Positions 23,914 through 31,744 of a DNA stretch of 64,000 nucleotides are shown one piece after another. Each line of letters begins with the position of its first letter. Positions within the stretch are counted from its first letter, which is position 1. A program made the translations under genes and the position numbers. The stretch is from Rhodoferax sp. BLA1. GTDB taxonomy: Bacteria; Pseudomonadota; Gammaproteobacteria; Burkholderiales; Burkholderiaceae_C. Under the pieces are notes generated by a model. The model worked only from the letters and a program-made list of their open reading frames with translations, was not told the origin of the DNA and ran no database searches. The stretch lies in NCBI RefSeq assembly GCF_013416775.1, contig NZ_SZVI01000003.1, positions 212,119-276,118 on the forward strand, given 5' to 3'.

Positions 23914-24320
23914 TACTTTTTATGAATATTGCCGCCTGCTACGCCGCCCCAAACGGGTGCAGAAATAGTCTGAGTGATAGTGCTTGGCATTGCATTGCCT
24001 ATAGCCGGAAGACCAGCGGACAGCAGAGCCCCCAGTGCCGCTTTGCGCACTTGCGGTGAAGCCTGGCGAAAGTAGTCAAGCATCACCCGCTCTTCGGCTG
24101 TCAGCACCTCGGGCGCTGGCCCCTCACGTTCGCCCGTAAGGACGTAGCCAACATTGACACCAGCCACAGCCAGGGCGGCAAGTTGAAAGCCGTCTGGCGC
24201 AGTCTTTCCACTTTCCCAAGAAAAAAGAGTTTGTTTCGTGGTTCCTGCAATCGCAGCGAACTTTGGCTGACTCAAGCCCAAGCTCTCGCGCTCTGTCCGA
24301 AGCCTGTCACCAATAGACAT
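23913..24320 (-). CDS. Prophage repressor (HTH, c-type)
   Basis: 135 aa. The ATG at 24320 has GAGAAAG 5 nt upstream; the frame is open to 24347. Helix-turn-helix of the Xre/Cro type: IGDRLRTERESLGLSQPKFA, then AGTTKQTLFSWESGKTAP. A middle helical part (LTAEERVMLDYFRQASPQVR) leads to a short C-terminal tail SAPVWGGVAGGNIHKK. No peptidase (S24) domain, so induction would not be by LexA-like self-cleavage. Divergent from Ner; operator dyads lie in the 104-bp gap. Confidence 0.85.
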   Translation of the reverse strand: MSIGDRLRTERESLGLSQPKFAAIAGTTKQTLFSWESGKTAPDGFQLAALAVAGVNVGYVLTGEREGPAPEVLTAEERVMLDYFRQASPQVRKAALGALLSAGLPAIGNAMPSTITQTISAPVWGGVAGGNIHKK

Positions 24321-24324
24321 AAAA

Positions 24325-24371
24325 ACTTTCTCAAAAAGTATTTGCAATAGGAAAGTTTTCTTTCCTATAAT
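24325..24371 (+). promoter_or_regulatory. Early promoter with repressor operators
   Basis: TTGCAA (24342-24347) and TATAAT (24366-24371) with 18-bp spacing form a good rightward promoter. A perfect dyad AGGAAAG-TTTT-CTTTCCT (24349-24366) fills the spacer. A second, weaker dyad ACTTT-N5-AAAGT (24325-24339) lies beside the repressor start. The arrangement suits steric repression by the HTH repressor or Ner of the transposition operon, with autoregulation of the repressor. Confidence 0.75.
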
Positions 24372-24424
24372 TCACACAGCAAATTTTCAAACGCAACAAA
24401 AACACCCCACCCAAGGCCATCAAC

Positions 24425-24655
24425 ATGCACCCAGAACTTATCAAGGCGCAGATCCGCATGAAGGGCACAACGCCCACCAATGTGGCCCGCAGCTTGGACG
24501 TTACCCATACCTGCGTGGCGCACGTCATTGCCGGTCGTGGCACCAGTGAGCGGGTTGCCAAACGCATCAGCGAGGTCACCGGCATTGCCGTGGCCACCCT
24601 GTGGCCTGGCAAATACCCGAACGTCGATCAGTTGCCGACTAGTTCACATACGTGA
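24425..24655 (+). CDS. ner: Ner-like DNA-binding protein
   Basis: 76 aa, the typical size of Mu Ner, a Cro-like negative regulator of early transcription. The core is IKAQIRMKGTTPTNVARSLD, then THTCVAHVIAGRGTSERVAK and IAVATLWPGKYPN, the Ner/Nlp (HTH_35) signature. It is the first gene of the rightward early operon, 53 bp after the -10 box, divergent from the repressor. Confidence 0.9.
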   Translation: MHPELIKAQIRMKGTTPTNVARSLDVTHTCVAHVIAGRGTSERVAKRISEVTGIAVATLWPGKYPNVDQLPTSSHT

Positions 24656-24729
24656 ATGCCACTTTAACCCAGCCATGAGTTCAATTTCTATGACGCCGCG
24701 CAACATGACGCCAGATGAGGCCCGCGCTA

Positions 24730-25032
24730 TCAACATAGCAGTGGCCCAGGTGCTTGAACTACCAGTTGTTGATGAGCAGGGCTTTGGCCTTGATCCAGTC
24801 GTGATTGGCGAGCCTCGTCCAGCAGATCAGCCAGCTGCTGCAGCACCTTTGTTGTGCTGCGATGAGCCGCACTTGGGCCTCCAAACGGCGCAGCTGCCCG
24901 CAGCCATGCTGCAGACACCCGGGGGCCATCAATGAGCCCCTTCATTTCAAGCTCAGCCGTAAGCCGCAGCAGCGCTTGCCCAATGCCGTTGATCCGGCCG
25001 GTCAAGTCGTCAGAGTCTGCAGTAGTCGCCAT
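24730..25032 (-). CDS. Leftward small phage gene opposite the early operon
   Basis: 100 aa. AGGAG lies 7 nt before the ATG at 25032. The protein is helical (RINGIGQALLRLTAELEMKG, KVLQQLADLLDEARQSRLDQ). It is antisense to a plus-strand frame (24675-24935) that has no ribosome site, so the minus-strand reading is preferred. Placement inside a rightward operon is unusual. No family recognised; a role in modulating early transcription cannot be excluded. Confidence 0.5.
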   Translation of the reverse strand: MATTADSDDLTGRINGIGQALLRLTAELEMKGLIDGPRVSAAWLRAAAPFGGPSAAHRSTTKVLQQLADLLDEARQSRLDQGQSPAHQQLVVQAPGPLLC

Positions 25033-25140
25033 GGTTTGCTCCTGGTTGGTGGTGATGGCTGAACTTTGCGCTCAGCCTGCCAACCGCACCAGTACCAGCC
25101 GGAGCATTTGTTTGGACACCGTCATTTGTGGGGTCTTCCA

Positions 25141-25611
25141 ATGAGCACGCGGAATTGGAAACGGTACCAGCCCAACACGCTGCGCGACGCCCTGCAGGGC
25201 TGCAAGCAGCATGCGCTGGAGCGCCACAACCTCAGCGTCGAGCGCATTGCCGAGCGCATGGGGCTGGAAGATCACTGGGCGCTTTACAAGTGGATCGCCA
25301 ATGGCCGTATGCCCACGGTGCTGGTGCCTGCCTATCAACATGCCTGCGGCATTGACCTGGTCACCCGCTGGCTGGCCGCCAGTGACCACAAGCTGCTGGT
25401 GGAGATGCCCACCGGCCGCCGGGCCGTGCAGACCGACATGGTGGAGCTGAACACCGGCTTTGCCAAAGCCCTGCAGCTGCTTACCAACTTCTACACCACC
25501 ACGGGCGCAAACACCGCTGAGACCCTTGATGCCCTGCGCCTGCACCTGGAACAAGTCGCTTACCACCAGGCCAACGTGTCGAAGTTCGCCACCCCCGAAT
25601 TGGAGTTTTAA
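25141..25611 (+). CDS. Phage regulatory-type protein, 156 aa
   Basis: Start at 25141 with GGGG 8 nt before. The N-terminal half looks like a DNA-binding fold found in Mu/BcepMu-like phages (NTLRDALQGCKQHALERHNL, SVERIAERMGLEDHWALYKW, IANGRMP), with helices ordered as in HTH proteins. The second half is helical (LNTGFAKALQLLTNFYTTTG). Early operon, directly before small genes and the transposase. A role in early regulation is likely; target unknown. Confidence 0.65.
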   Translation: MSTRNWKRYQPNTLRDALQGCKQHALERHNLSVERIAERMGLEDHWALYKWIANGRMPTVLVPAYQHACGIDLVTRWLAASDHKLLVEMPTGRRAVQTDMVELNTGFAKALQLLTNFYTTTGANTAETLDALRLHLEQVAYHQANVSKFATPELEF

Positions 25612-25613
25612 CC

Positions 25614-25838
25614 ATGTTGAATGAACAAGACATCAGCCACGCGCTGGATAAACAGGTGCCAGACATGAAGGTCCATGGCTTCATCATCGGCACCCGCTAT
25701 GGTGCACTGGGGATCCCATCCGGCCGCCTGGCTGACATGGTTGCCGACCATCTGACCCGCATCTTGCAGGCCGAGCTGCTGCGCCTGGTGCGCGCTGCCC
25801 AGCAAGCCAAACGCCAGGAGGCTGGTCATGTCCTCTGA
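25614..25838 (+). CDS. Small early phage protein, 74 aa
   Basis: Starts 2 bp after the previous stop and overlaps the next gene by 11 bp. Predicted alpha/beta then helical (VHGFIIGTRYGALGIPSGRL, ILQAELLRLVRAAQQAKRQE). No recognisable family; conserved position in the early operon argues that it is real. Confidence 0.6.
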   Translation: MLNEQDISHALDKQVPDMKVHGFIIGTRYGALGIPSGRLADMVADHLTRILQAELLRLVRAAQQAKRQEAGHVL

Positions 25839-26151
25839 TACCCCCAAGCCAACATCTCTGCCAAGCCACACCCTCAAAACCCTGGCGCTGTTTCGCCTGC
25901 TGGCCGGTCATGAGTTGCTGGGCCTGGCCCCTGGCGAGATTGCCAAGGCGCTGGATGTGGGCGCCCCATGGGTCAGCGTCAACCTGCCCGCCATCGCCGA
26001 CGCAACCGGCTTTGTGGAGCGTGTCGACGGCACCAATCGCTGGCGCCTGGGCGTGCCCTTTGTCCGCATCGCGATGTCTGTCACCACCCAGCTCAGCAAT
26101 GCCAAACGCAAGCTCGACGAGGTCAGCACCCGCTACCACGTACCCCTTTGA
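25828..26151 (+). CDS. IclR-like winged-helix phage protein
   Basis: 107 aa; CAGGAGG 7 nt before the ATG. A winged helix is readable: HTLKTLALFRLLAGHELLGL, APGEIAKALDVGAPWVSVNL, AIADATGFVERVDGTNRWRL, the standard layout of the IclR DNA-binding domain, with no ligand domain. Early phage regulator located just before the DUF3102-like and transposase genes. Confidence 0.75.
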   Translation: MSSDTPKPTSLPSHTLKTLALFRLLAGHELLGLAPGEIAKALDVGAPWVSVNLPAIADATGFVERVDGTNRWRLGVPFVRIAMSVTTQLSNAKRKLDEVSTRYHVPL

Positions 26152-26177
26152 AACCCAACTATTGAAAGACCGCCACC

Positions 26178-27095
26178 ATGGCTAAAAAACCTACCCCGGC
26201 CGCAGAGGTCATTGACGTGCCCATGAATGAGACGCTCCTGGCGCAAGACAAGCAGGCCCTGAACAGCCTGGCCCTGGCCACGGCCCAACAAGACAGCGCC
26301 GTGCGTGCCGCCGCCCTGCAGCTGGGCTACCAGCTGCCCGCCGACTGCACCGACCCCGATCTGATCCAGCGCGACATCAGCGCCAACATGCGCCGTAGCG
26401 TCGAGGCCTGCCTGGAAGTTGGCAAGGGCTTGCGTGTGCTGAAGGAAGCTTGCGCCCATGGAAGCTTTATGGCCCGGCTGGATGTGCTTGGTATAGATCC
26501 GCACGTGGCTGCGCGCTTCATGCAATCGGCCACCAAGTTCTCAAAGTTGCCGACGTCGGCAACTTTGAAGGCGATCGGCAATCAGTCCAAGCTGTTTGAA
26601 ATGATCGTCCTAGATGACGAGCAGCTCGAAGAACTCGAACTCACCGGCCAAACCGGCGAATTGGCACTGGACGATGTGGCCACCATGTCGGTCAAAGAAC
26701 TCCGCAAGGCCGTGCGTGAAGCCAAGCTGGAGAAAGAAGCCACCGACAGGCTTCTCGAAACTAAAAACAAGCAGCTCGACAAACTCAGCCGCCATGTGGC
26801 CAAGGCCACACCTGACCAGGTGCTGATTGAGCTGCAAAAGGAAGCCACCGCCTTCATGAGCGACGCCATGGGCTGCATCCAGGGCCAGCTGCGCCAAGTC
26901 TTCCTCAAGATCAAGGACCACACCGAGGCCGACCAGGGCCTGTTCATGGCTGGCCTGGTGGGCCCCATCCAGGCTCAGCTGGCCGCGCTGCGCGACGAGT
27001 TCAACCTGCCCGACATCAGCAACGCCCGCGACCAAGAGCTGGCCGCCGAGGTAGCGCAGTGGGCCGCACCCGCAACCGCTGCAACAGGTCAATAA
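26178..27095 (+). CDS. DUF3102-like phage protein
   Basis: 305 aa. Residues about 70-115 (RRSVEACLEVGKGLRVLKEA, FMARLDVLGIDPHVAARFMQ) match DUF3102, a helical domain related to DNA-binding and ParB-associated proteins. A long coiled-coil follows (KAVREAKLEKEATDRLLETK) and a helical C-terminus. It immediately precedes the transposase (10 bp). Possibly part of the replication/transposition set; function not known. Confidence 0.7.
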   Translation: MAKKPTPAAEVIDVPMNETLLAQDKQALNSLALATAQQDSAVRAAALQLGYQLPADCTDPDLIQRDISANMRRSVEACLEVGKGLRVLKEACAHGSFMARLDVLGIDPHVAARFMQSATKFSKLPTSATLKAIGNQSKLFEMIVLDDEQLEELELTGQTGELALDDVATMSVKELRKAVREAKLEKEATDRLLETKNKQLDKLSRHVAKATPDQVLIELQKEATAFMSDAMGCIQGQLRQVFLKIKDHTEADQGLFMAGLVGPIQAQLAALRDEFNLPDISNARDQELAAEVAQWAAPATAATGQ

Positions 27096-27105
27096 GGCCA
27101 CTGTC

Positions 27106-28890
27106 ATGGCCATCAACCCTGCCATCGTGCCGCGCCTGGTGCAGCTGGCGCAAGCCGTTGCCAGCGTGCCACGCGGGCAAAAGACGCCGCTCTACCAAGC
27201 CGCTGCCAGTGAGCTTGGTATCAGCCTGCCCACCGTCCACCGTTACCTGGAACAAGTTACCGTGAAACCCACCCGCAAACAACGCAGCGACGCAGGCGAC
27301 GTGCAACTCAGCCGCGACGACGCCTGCACCATCAGCGCGCTGCTGATGACCAGCGCCCGCAAAACCGGCAAACGACTGATGAGCATTGGCCAGGCGGTCG
27401 ACATCTTGCTGGCCAATGGCGAGATCAAGCCATTTGCCCTGGATGTCGAGACTGCCGAGCTCACCCGGCTGAGCGACAGCGCCATAGCCCGAGCGCTGCG
27501 CAGCTATGGCGTGCACCCCGACCAACTCAACCGCCCCACGCCAGCTGTTGAGCTCAAGAGCCTGCACCCCAACCACGTCTGGCAGATCGACGCCAGCATC
27601 TGCGTTTTGTATTACCTGAACGCCAAGACCGCCAAAGAAACCGGCTTGCAGGTCATGGAGCGCACCCAGTTCTACAAGAACAAGCCCGCCAACCTCAAAC
27701 GTATCGAGTCTGATCGGGTCTGGAGCTATGAGACGACCGACCACTACAGCGGCGCCTTGGCTGTCAACTATGTGAACGGTGCAGAGAGTGGCGCCAACCT
27801 TGCTGAGAGCTTCATCAAAGCCATTCAAAAGCGCGCGAATGATCCGCTGCACGGCGTGCCATTCAATCTGATGATGGACATGGGCAGCGCCAACACCAGC
27901 GGCCTGTTTGGCAACCTAGCACGGCGACTGCAGGTCAAGCTGCATGCCCACAGCCCAGGCAATGCCCGCGCCACCGGCCAGGTGGAAAAGGCCCGCGACT
28001 TGATTGAGCGCAGTTTTGAGAGCAGCCTGCGCCTGCAGCCGGTGGGTGACCTGGATGAACTGAACGCCGCTGCCCAGCGCTGGGCTTGCTGGTTTAACGG
28101 CAACAATATCCACACCCGCCATGGCCGCACCCGCTACGACATGTGGTTGACCATTGCGCCCGAGCAGCTGCGCATTGCCCCACCGGCTGAAACGTGTTTT
28201 GAGCTGCTAAGCGAAAAGGTCGAAACACGCAAGGTCAACGACAACCTGACTGTGTCGTTCCGTGCCGGCACGTACTGTGTGCGCGCAGTGCCAGGCGTGA
28301 TGATTGGCGAGAAGCTGCAGGTCACCATCAACCCCTATGTGCCCGACGCTGCCCAAGTGTTGCTCAAAGACGCAGACGGCCATGAAACGCTGATCAGCAT
28401 CCCGCTGCTGGCCAAAGATGAAGCCGGGTTCCTGGAGCGTGCCAACGTCATCGGTGAAGACTTTGCCCGCCCGGCCGACACGCTGCTGGACACCAACCGC
28501 AAAGAAGTCCAGCGCCTGGCCTACGACGCAACCACCGACGAGGAAGCCGAGGCCAAGCGCAAGGCGGGTGTGGTTCCTCTGGGTAGCCGCATCGACCCAT
28601 ACAAGGTCATTGATGCCGCCCCGGTGCGTACCTACATGCCAAAGCTTGGCTCGGACATGGTGCCAGCGGTCACCACCACCAGCACCCCGGTGCCGGTGCC
28701 GGTGCGCACTCTCAGCCAGTTCGAGGCCGCCCAGGCACTGCGGTCCATGGGCATGACGCTCAATGCCGAGCTGGTGTCCACCCTCAAAACCCAGTATCCA
28801 GATGGTGTGCCAGAAGACCAGATTGATGCACTGCATGCCCGCCTGACTGTGCGTGGCGGCCTGCGCGTTGTGAATGGAGGTTCCCTGTGA
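27106..28890 (+). CDS. MuA-type DDE transposase
   Basis: 594 aa. The N-terminus is a helix-turn-helix (AAASELGISLPTVHRYLEQV). The catalytic core has Asp162 in VWQIDAS, Asp258 in NLMMDMGSAN and Glu294 in GQVEKARDLIE, giving the D...D-35-E spacing. A beta-barrel region (VSFRAGTYCVRAVPGVMIG) and a helical C-terminal end, where MuB and ClpX contact Mu transposase, follow. It integrates and replicates the phage by transposition through the end sites at 8875-8987 and 48712-48785. It overlaps the next gene by 4 bp. Confidence 0.95.
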   Translation: MAINPAIVPRLVQLAQAVASVPRGQKTPLYQAAASELGISLPTVHRYLEQVTVKPTRKQRSDAGDVQLSRDDACTISALLMTSARKTGKRLMSIGQAVDILLANGEIKPFALDVETAELTRLSDSAIARALRSYGVHPDQLNRPTPAVELKSLHPNHVWQIDASICVLYYLNAKTAKETGLQVMERTQFYKNKPANLKRIESDRVWSYETTDHYSGALAVNYVNGAESGANLAESFIKAIQKRANDPLHGVPFNLMMDMGSANTSGLFGNLARRLQVKLHAHSPGNARATGQVEKARDLIERSFESSLRLQPVGDLDELNAAAQRWACWFNGNNIHTRHGRTRYDMWLTIAPEQLRIAPPAETCFELLSEKVETRKVNDNLTVSFRAGTYCVRAVPGVMIGEKLQVTINPYVPDAAQVLLKDADGHETLISIPLLAKDEAGFLERANVIGEDFARPADTLLDTNRKEVQRLAYDATTDEEAEAKRKAGVVPLGSRIDPYKVIDAAPVRTYMPKLGSDMVPAVTTTSTPVPVPVRTLSQFEAAQALRSMGMTLNAELVSTLKTQYPDGVPEDQIDALHARLTVRGGLRVVNGGSL

Positions 28891-30200
28891 GCGCCCAAAA
28901 CCCCGGCACGATCGCCCGCAAAGTCACCCCGGAACTGATTCGGGCCTTGTATCAGATGACGCTGGAGCGGCGCATCAAAGCAGAGATATCGGCTGCGCTC
29001 CACATCAGCACCGCGCTGGTCAAGCAACTCCGCGCTGGCACGTATGCATCCATGGACGCCGACTCCCAGGCGGCGTGGGATCAGACCTTCGGCCTCGCGA
29101 ATGCCGGTTCAAGCCCTATTAGCCCGGCCAATAGCGCTCAACCAGAGGGGGCCGCCCCTACCGTGCCTGTAGCGCTGCCCAAGCGGCCGTCGCGCTGGCA
29201 TGACTACACCCCAAAAAACAAGTTGGCCCCGTCAAGTTCGAACCTTGACGAGGCCGCCCCCGAAGTCCCGAAACCAACCGAAACCACAGGAGTAGACCCG
29301 ATGTTACTAGTGAATGCAGGCCTCAACCCCACCACACGTCAGCACTTCAAGCTGACAGCAAACCCCTTTGTTGACGATGTGCAGAGCCCCGATGACGTTT
29401 TCCAGACACCCAGCGTGCGTTACGTGCGCGCAGCGCTGACCGATTGCGCCCAGCACCACGGCTTCGTCGCTGTCGTGGGCGAGTCGGGTTCTGGCAAAAG
29501 TACCCTGGCCGAGGACCTCCAGGAGCGCCTCCGTAAGGACGGCCGCGACATCGTCCTGGTCAAGCCCTACGTCCTGGCGATGGAGGGGACTGACCTCCGT
29601 GGCAAAACGCTCAAAAGCACGGCCATCGCCGAGTCGATCGCCACCGCACTGGATCCACACGTGCGGCTGCGTCAGAGCGCAGAGGCCCGTTTCCGCCAGT
29701 TGCACACCTTGCTGTCGGCCAGCTGCCGCAGTGGCCATCGGCACCTGCTGGTCATTGAAGAGGCGCACTGCCTGCCGGTGGCCACCCTCAAGCATTTGAA
29801 ACGCTTTGCCGAGCTCAAGGACGGCATGAAGCGCCTGCTGGGCGTGGCGCTGATCGGTCAGCCCGAGCTGCGCGATCGCCTCAGCGGCCAAAACGCCGAA
29901 GTGCGTGAAGTTGCCCAGCGTTGCGAAATCATCGAACTGGAGCCACTGGACAGCGAGCTGGAGGCCTATCTGCAGCACAAGTTTGCCCGCTTCAACCTCA
30001 AGCTGGCTGACGTGTTTTCGCCCGATGCGTTTGATGCCATCCGTGCCCGCCTGATCTACCGCCCGCGTGGTAGTCGCCCTGGAGATGTGCGCAGCCTGTG
30101 TTACCCGCTCGTGGTCAATAACCTGGTGTGCCGCGCCATGAACGCCGCAGCGGCCAACCACTGGCCACAGGTGGACGCCCAAGTGATCGCCGGGTGCTAA
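28887..30200 (+). CDS. MuB-type AAA+ ATPase (transposition target factor)
   Basis: 437 aa, about 125 residues longer than Mu MuB. An N-terminal HTH-like segment (LIRALYQMTLERRIKAEISA) and a proline-rich linker (about 80-135) precede the ATPase. Walker A GESGSGKST is at 198-206 and Walker B LLVIEEAH at 287-294, followed by a sensor segment VALIGQPELRDRL. It selects target DNA and stimulates the transposase. The BcepMu-like ExeA/AAA arrangement is a close parallel. Confidence 0.92.
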   Translation: MSAQNPGTIARKVTPELIRALYQMTLERRIKAEISAALHISTALVKQLRAGTYASMDADSQAAWDQTFGLANAGSSPISPANSAQPEGAAPTVPVALPKRPSRWHDYTPKNKLAPSSSNLDEAAPEVPKPTETTGVDPMLLVNAGLNPTTRQHFKLTANPFVDDVQSPDDVFQTPSVRYVRAALTDCAQHHGFVAVVGESGSGKSTLAEDLQERLRKDGRDIVLVKPYVLAMEGTDLRGKTLKSTAIAESIATALDPHVRLRQSAEARFRQLHTLLSASCRSGHRHLLVIEEAHCLPVATLKHLKRFAELKDGMKRLLGVALIGQPELRDRLSGQNAEVREVAQRCEIIELEPLDSELEAYLQHKFARFNLKLADVFSPDAFDAIRARLIYRPRGSRPGDVRSLCYPLVVNNLVCRAMNAAAANHWPQVDAQVIAGC

Positions 30201-30203
30201 GCC

Positions 30204-30350
30204 ATGCGCAACTACACCATGACCATTACCCAGGCAGACGGTGTGCAGCTGCGCTACCTGTGCATCTACTCCGATGGTTTTTCCGCCGCCATCGACGCCT
30301 TGGAAACCTTCCCCAACGCCAAGCGCATCAGCGCCAGGAGACTGCCATGA
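30204..30350 (+). CDS. Small early phage protein, 48 aa
   Basis: Begins 3 bp after the ATPase stop; the next gene's ATG overlaps its stop (ATGA). A beta/alpha pattern is visible (MRNYTMTITQADGVQLRYLC, GFSAAIDALETFPNAKRISA). It is shorter than common gene-calling cut-offs, but the tight coupling on both sides supports it. Function unknown. Confidence 0.55.
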   Translation: MRNYTMTITQADGVQLRYLCIYSDGFSAAIDALETFPNAKRISARRLP

Positions 30351-30655
30351 ATATCAAAAACAGCCGTTGCCAAGAACTTGGCGTTTGCCAGGGTCTGGGC
30401 CCCAATGACTGCCCAGATTGCGACAGCTTTGAGTGCGAGGTTGTCGTTCCTGGCCTGCAGCCGGTGGCTGATCGCCGCCAGGTGGACCGCCGGTACACCT
30501 TCGCACCTGGTGTGATCGAAGGCGCCCAGCCCACTCAGGCCTTTGTGGATGTGGACGAGTGGTTCCCGCTCAGCCTGGCTGAGACACTCAAGCTGGCGTG
30601 TGTGCTGGCAGTGCTGGGCCTGGCGGCAGGTTATCTGGTGGAGCGCTTCGCATGA
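30347..30655 (+). CDS. Cys-rich, C-terminally anchored small phage protein
   Basis: 102 aa, AGGAG 8 nt before the ATG. The N-terminal 30 residues hold five Cys (SRCQELGVCQGLG, NDCPDCDSFEC), a possible zinc site. A polar region follows, then one C-terminal membrane helix (LACVLAVLGLAAGYLV). Overlaps the next gene by 4 bp. No family recognised. Confidence 0.6.
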   Translation: MNIKNSRCQELGVCQGLGPNDCPDCDSFECEVVVPGLQPVADRRQVDRRYTFAPGVIEGAQPTQAFVDVDEWFPLSLAETLKLACVLAVLGLAAGYLVERFA

Positions 30656-31272
30656 CAGACCTCAGTTGCCCCGTGTGTGGTACCGAGCTGGGGTTGGACC
30701 ATCTGTTCGTTGATGCTGACAACCGCGCTGCAGTGGCCCGCCTGATCGCCGTGGGCCTGCCGATCGGCGCCCGGCTGCTGCAGTACGTGCGCCTGTTCAC
30801 CCCGCCCAAGACCACGCTCACCCAGCGCAAGCAGGTGCGCATCATCCTGCAGCTGCTGCCCGACCTGGAGCGCCAGGCCATCACCCACCGTGGCCGCGAA
30901 TGGCGGGTACCGCTGGCCACATGGGCCCAGGGCATCGACCAGATGCTGCTGTCCCGTGATGCGGGAAAGCTGGATCTGCCGATGAAAAACCACGCATACC
31001 TCTACACCATCCTGGTCAGCCTGGCTGACAAGGTGGAGGCCACTGCCGAGCAGCAGCGTGAGGCTGAGCGCCGCACGCCAGTGCGCCAAGACACCGTCAC
31101 TGTGCGCGGCCAGGCCATGAGCATCGGCCAAGGCCTGGCCCAGGTGTATGGCGACCGTGACCCCAAATTGGTCGCCAAAGACGCCCACGACCGCCAGGCC
31201 ACACCCATGCCCGCTGATTTGCGGGAACGTACTGCCCAGCTCAAACGCTCAACCATAGGAGCCAAACCATGA
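30652..31272 (+). CDS. Phage early protein with CPVCG motif, 206 aa
   Basis: N-terminal CPVCGTELG, a single zinc-knuckle half, then helical segments (LTQRKQVRIILQLLPDLERQ, IDQMLLSRDAGKLDLPMKNH) and a basic C-terminus. The start at 30652 overlaps the preceding stop (ATGA). It sits in the block of Mu-like early genes that modulate replication, but no function can be assigned. Confidence 0.6.
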   Translation: MTDLSCPVCGTELGLDHLFVDADNRAAVARLIAVGLPIGARLLQYVRLFTPPKTTLTQRKQVRIILQLLPDLERQAITHRGREWRVPLATWAQGIDQMLLSRDAGKLDLPMKNHAYLYTILVSLADKVEATAEQQREAERRTPVRQDTVTVRGQAMSIGQGLAQVYGDRDPKLVAKDAHDRQATPMPADLRERTAQLKRSTIGAKP

Positions 31273-31718
31273 TCCCCAAGGTCCGCAACCAGTCTGACAT
31301 CAACCTGGCTGTTCTGAACTACGTGGAAGAACGCGGCCGCGCCGACTATGCCGAGCTGTTCAAAAAGTTCAAAGATGGCGGTGACAACGAGGACACCTGC
31401 CGCGCCCGCTTCAACAAAAAGCTTGAATACCTGGTATCCACAGAGCAGCTCATTTCCTGGGGTCGTGGCTGCGAACGGACGTTTGGCATCGGCCCCTATG
31501 CGGGAAACCCAGCGGCCAGCGCTGCCGGTGTGGCGCGGGCCCAGAAGGCAGTCAAAAGCAAAAAGCCAGACACCCGAGCCAGTGCCACACCCGCGCCGCT
31601 GCCTTTCTTCATCAACCTGAGCCGCCTGCCCGCCAGCGTGCTGCCCAGTCGCACACCGCCGTTGCGCCCTGGTGCCCTCGATTTTCTGAGCCGCCCAAGC
31701 CGTGGCTTCGCCTGCTGA
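31269..31718 (+). CDS. Winged-helix-like early phage protein
   Basis: 149 aa. Residues 10-75 (INLAVLNYVEERGRADYAEL, CRARFNKKLEYLVSTEQLIS) read as a winged helix. The remainder is Ala/Pro-rich and disordered (KSKKPDTRASATPAPLPFF). Overlaps the previous gene by 4 bp. Possibly a regulator; not identified. Confidence 0.6.
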   Translation: MIPKVRNQSDINLAVLNYVEERGRADYAELFKKFKDGGDNEDTCRARFNKKLEYLVSTEQLISWGRGCERTFGIGPYAGNPAASAAGVARAQKAVKSKKPDTRASATPAPLPFFINLSRLPASVLPSRTPPLRPGALDFLSRPSRGFAC

Positions 31719-31744
31719 CTTACCCACCCGAAAAGGACTTTCCC

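Noticed and set aside
24675..24935. Plus-strand frame MSSISMTPRNMTPDEAR... after ner
   Set aside because: No ribosome site at any of its starts; the opposite strand has a better start signal and more protein-like sequence.
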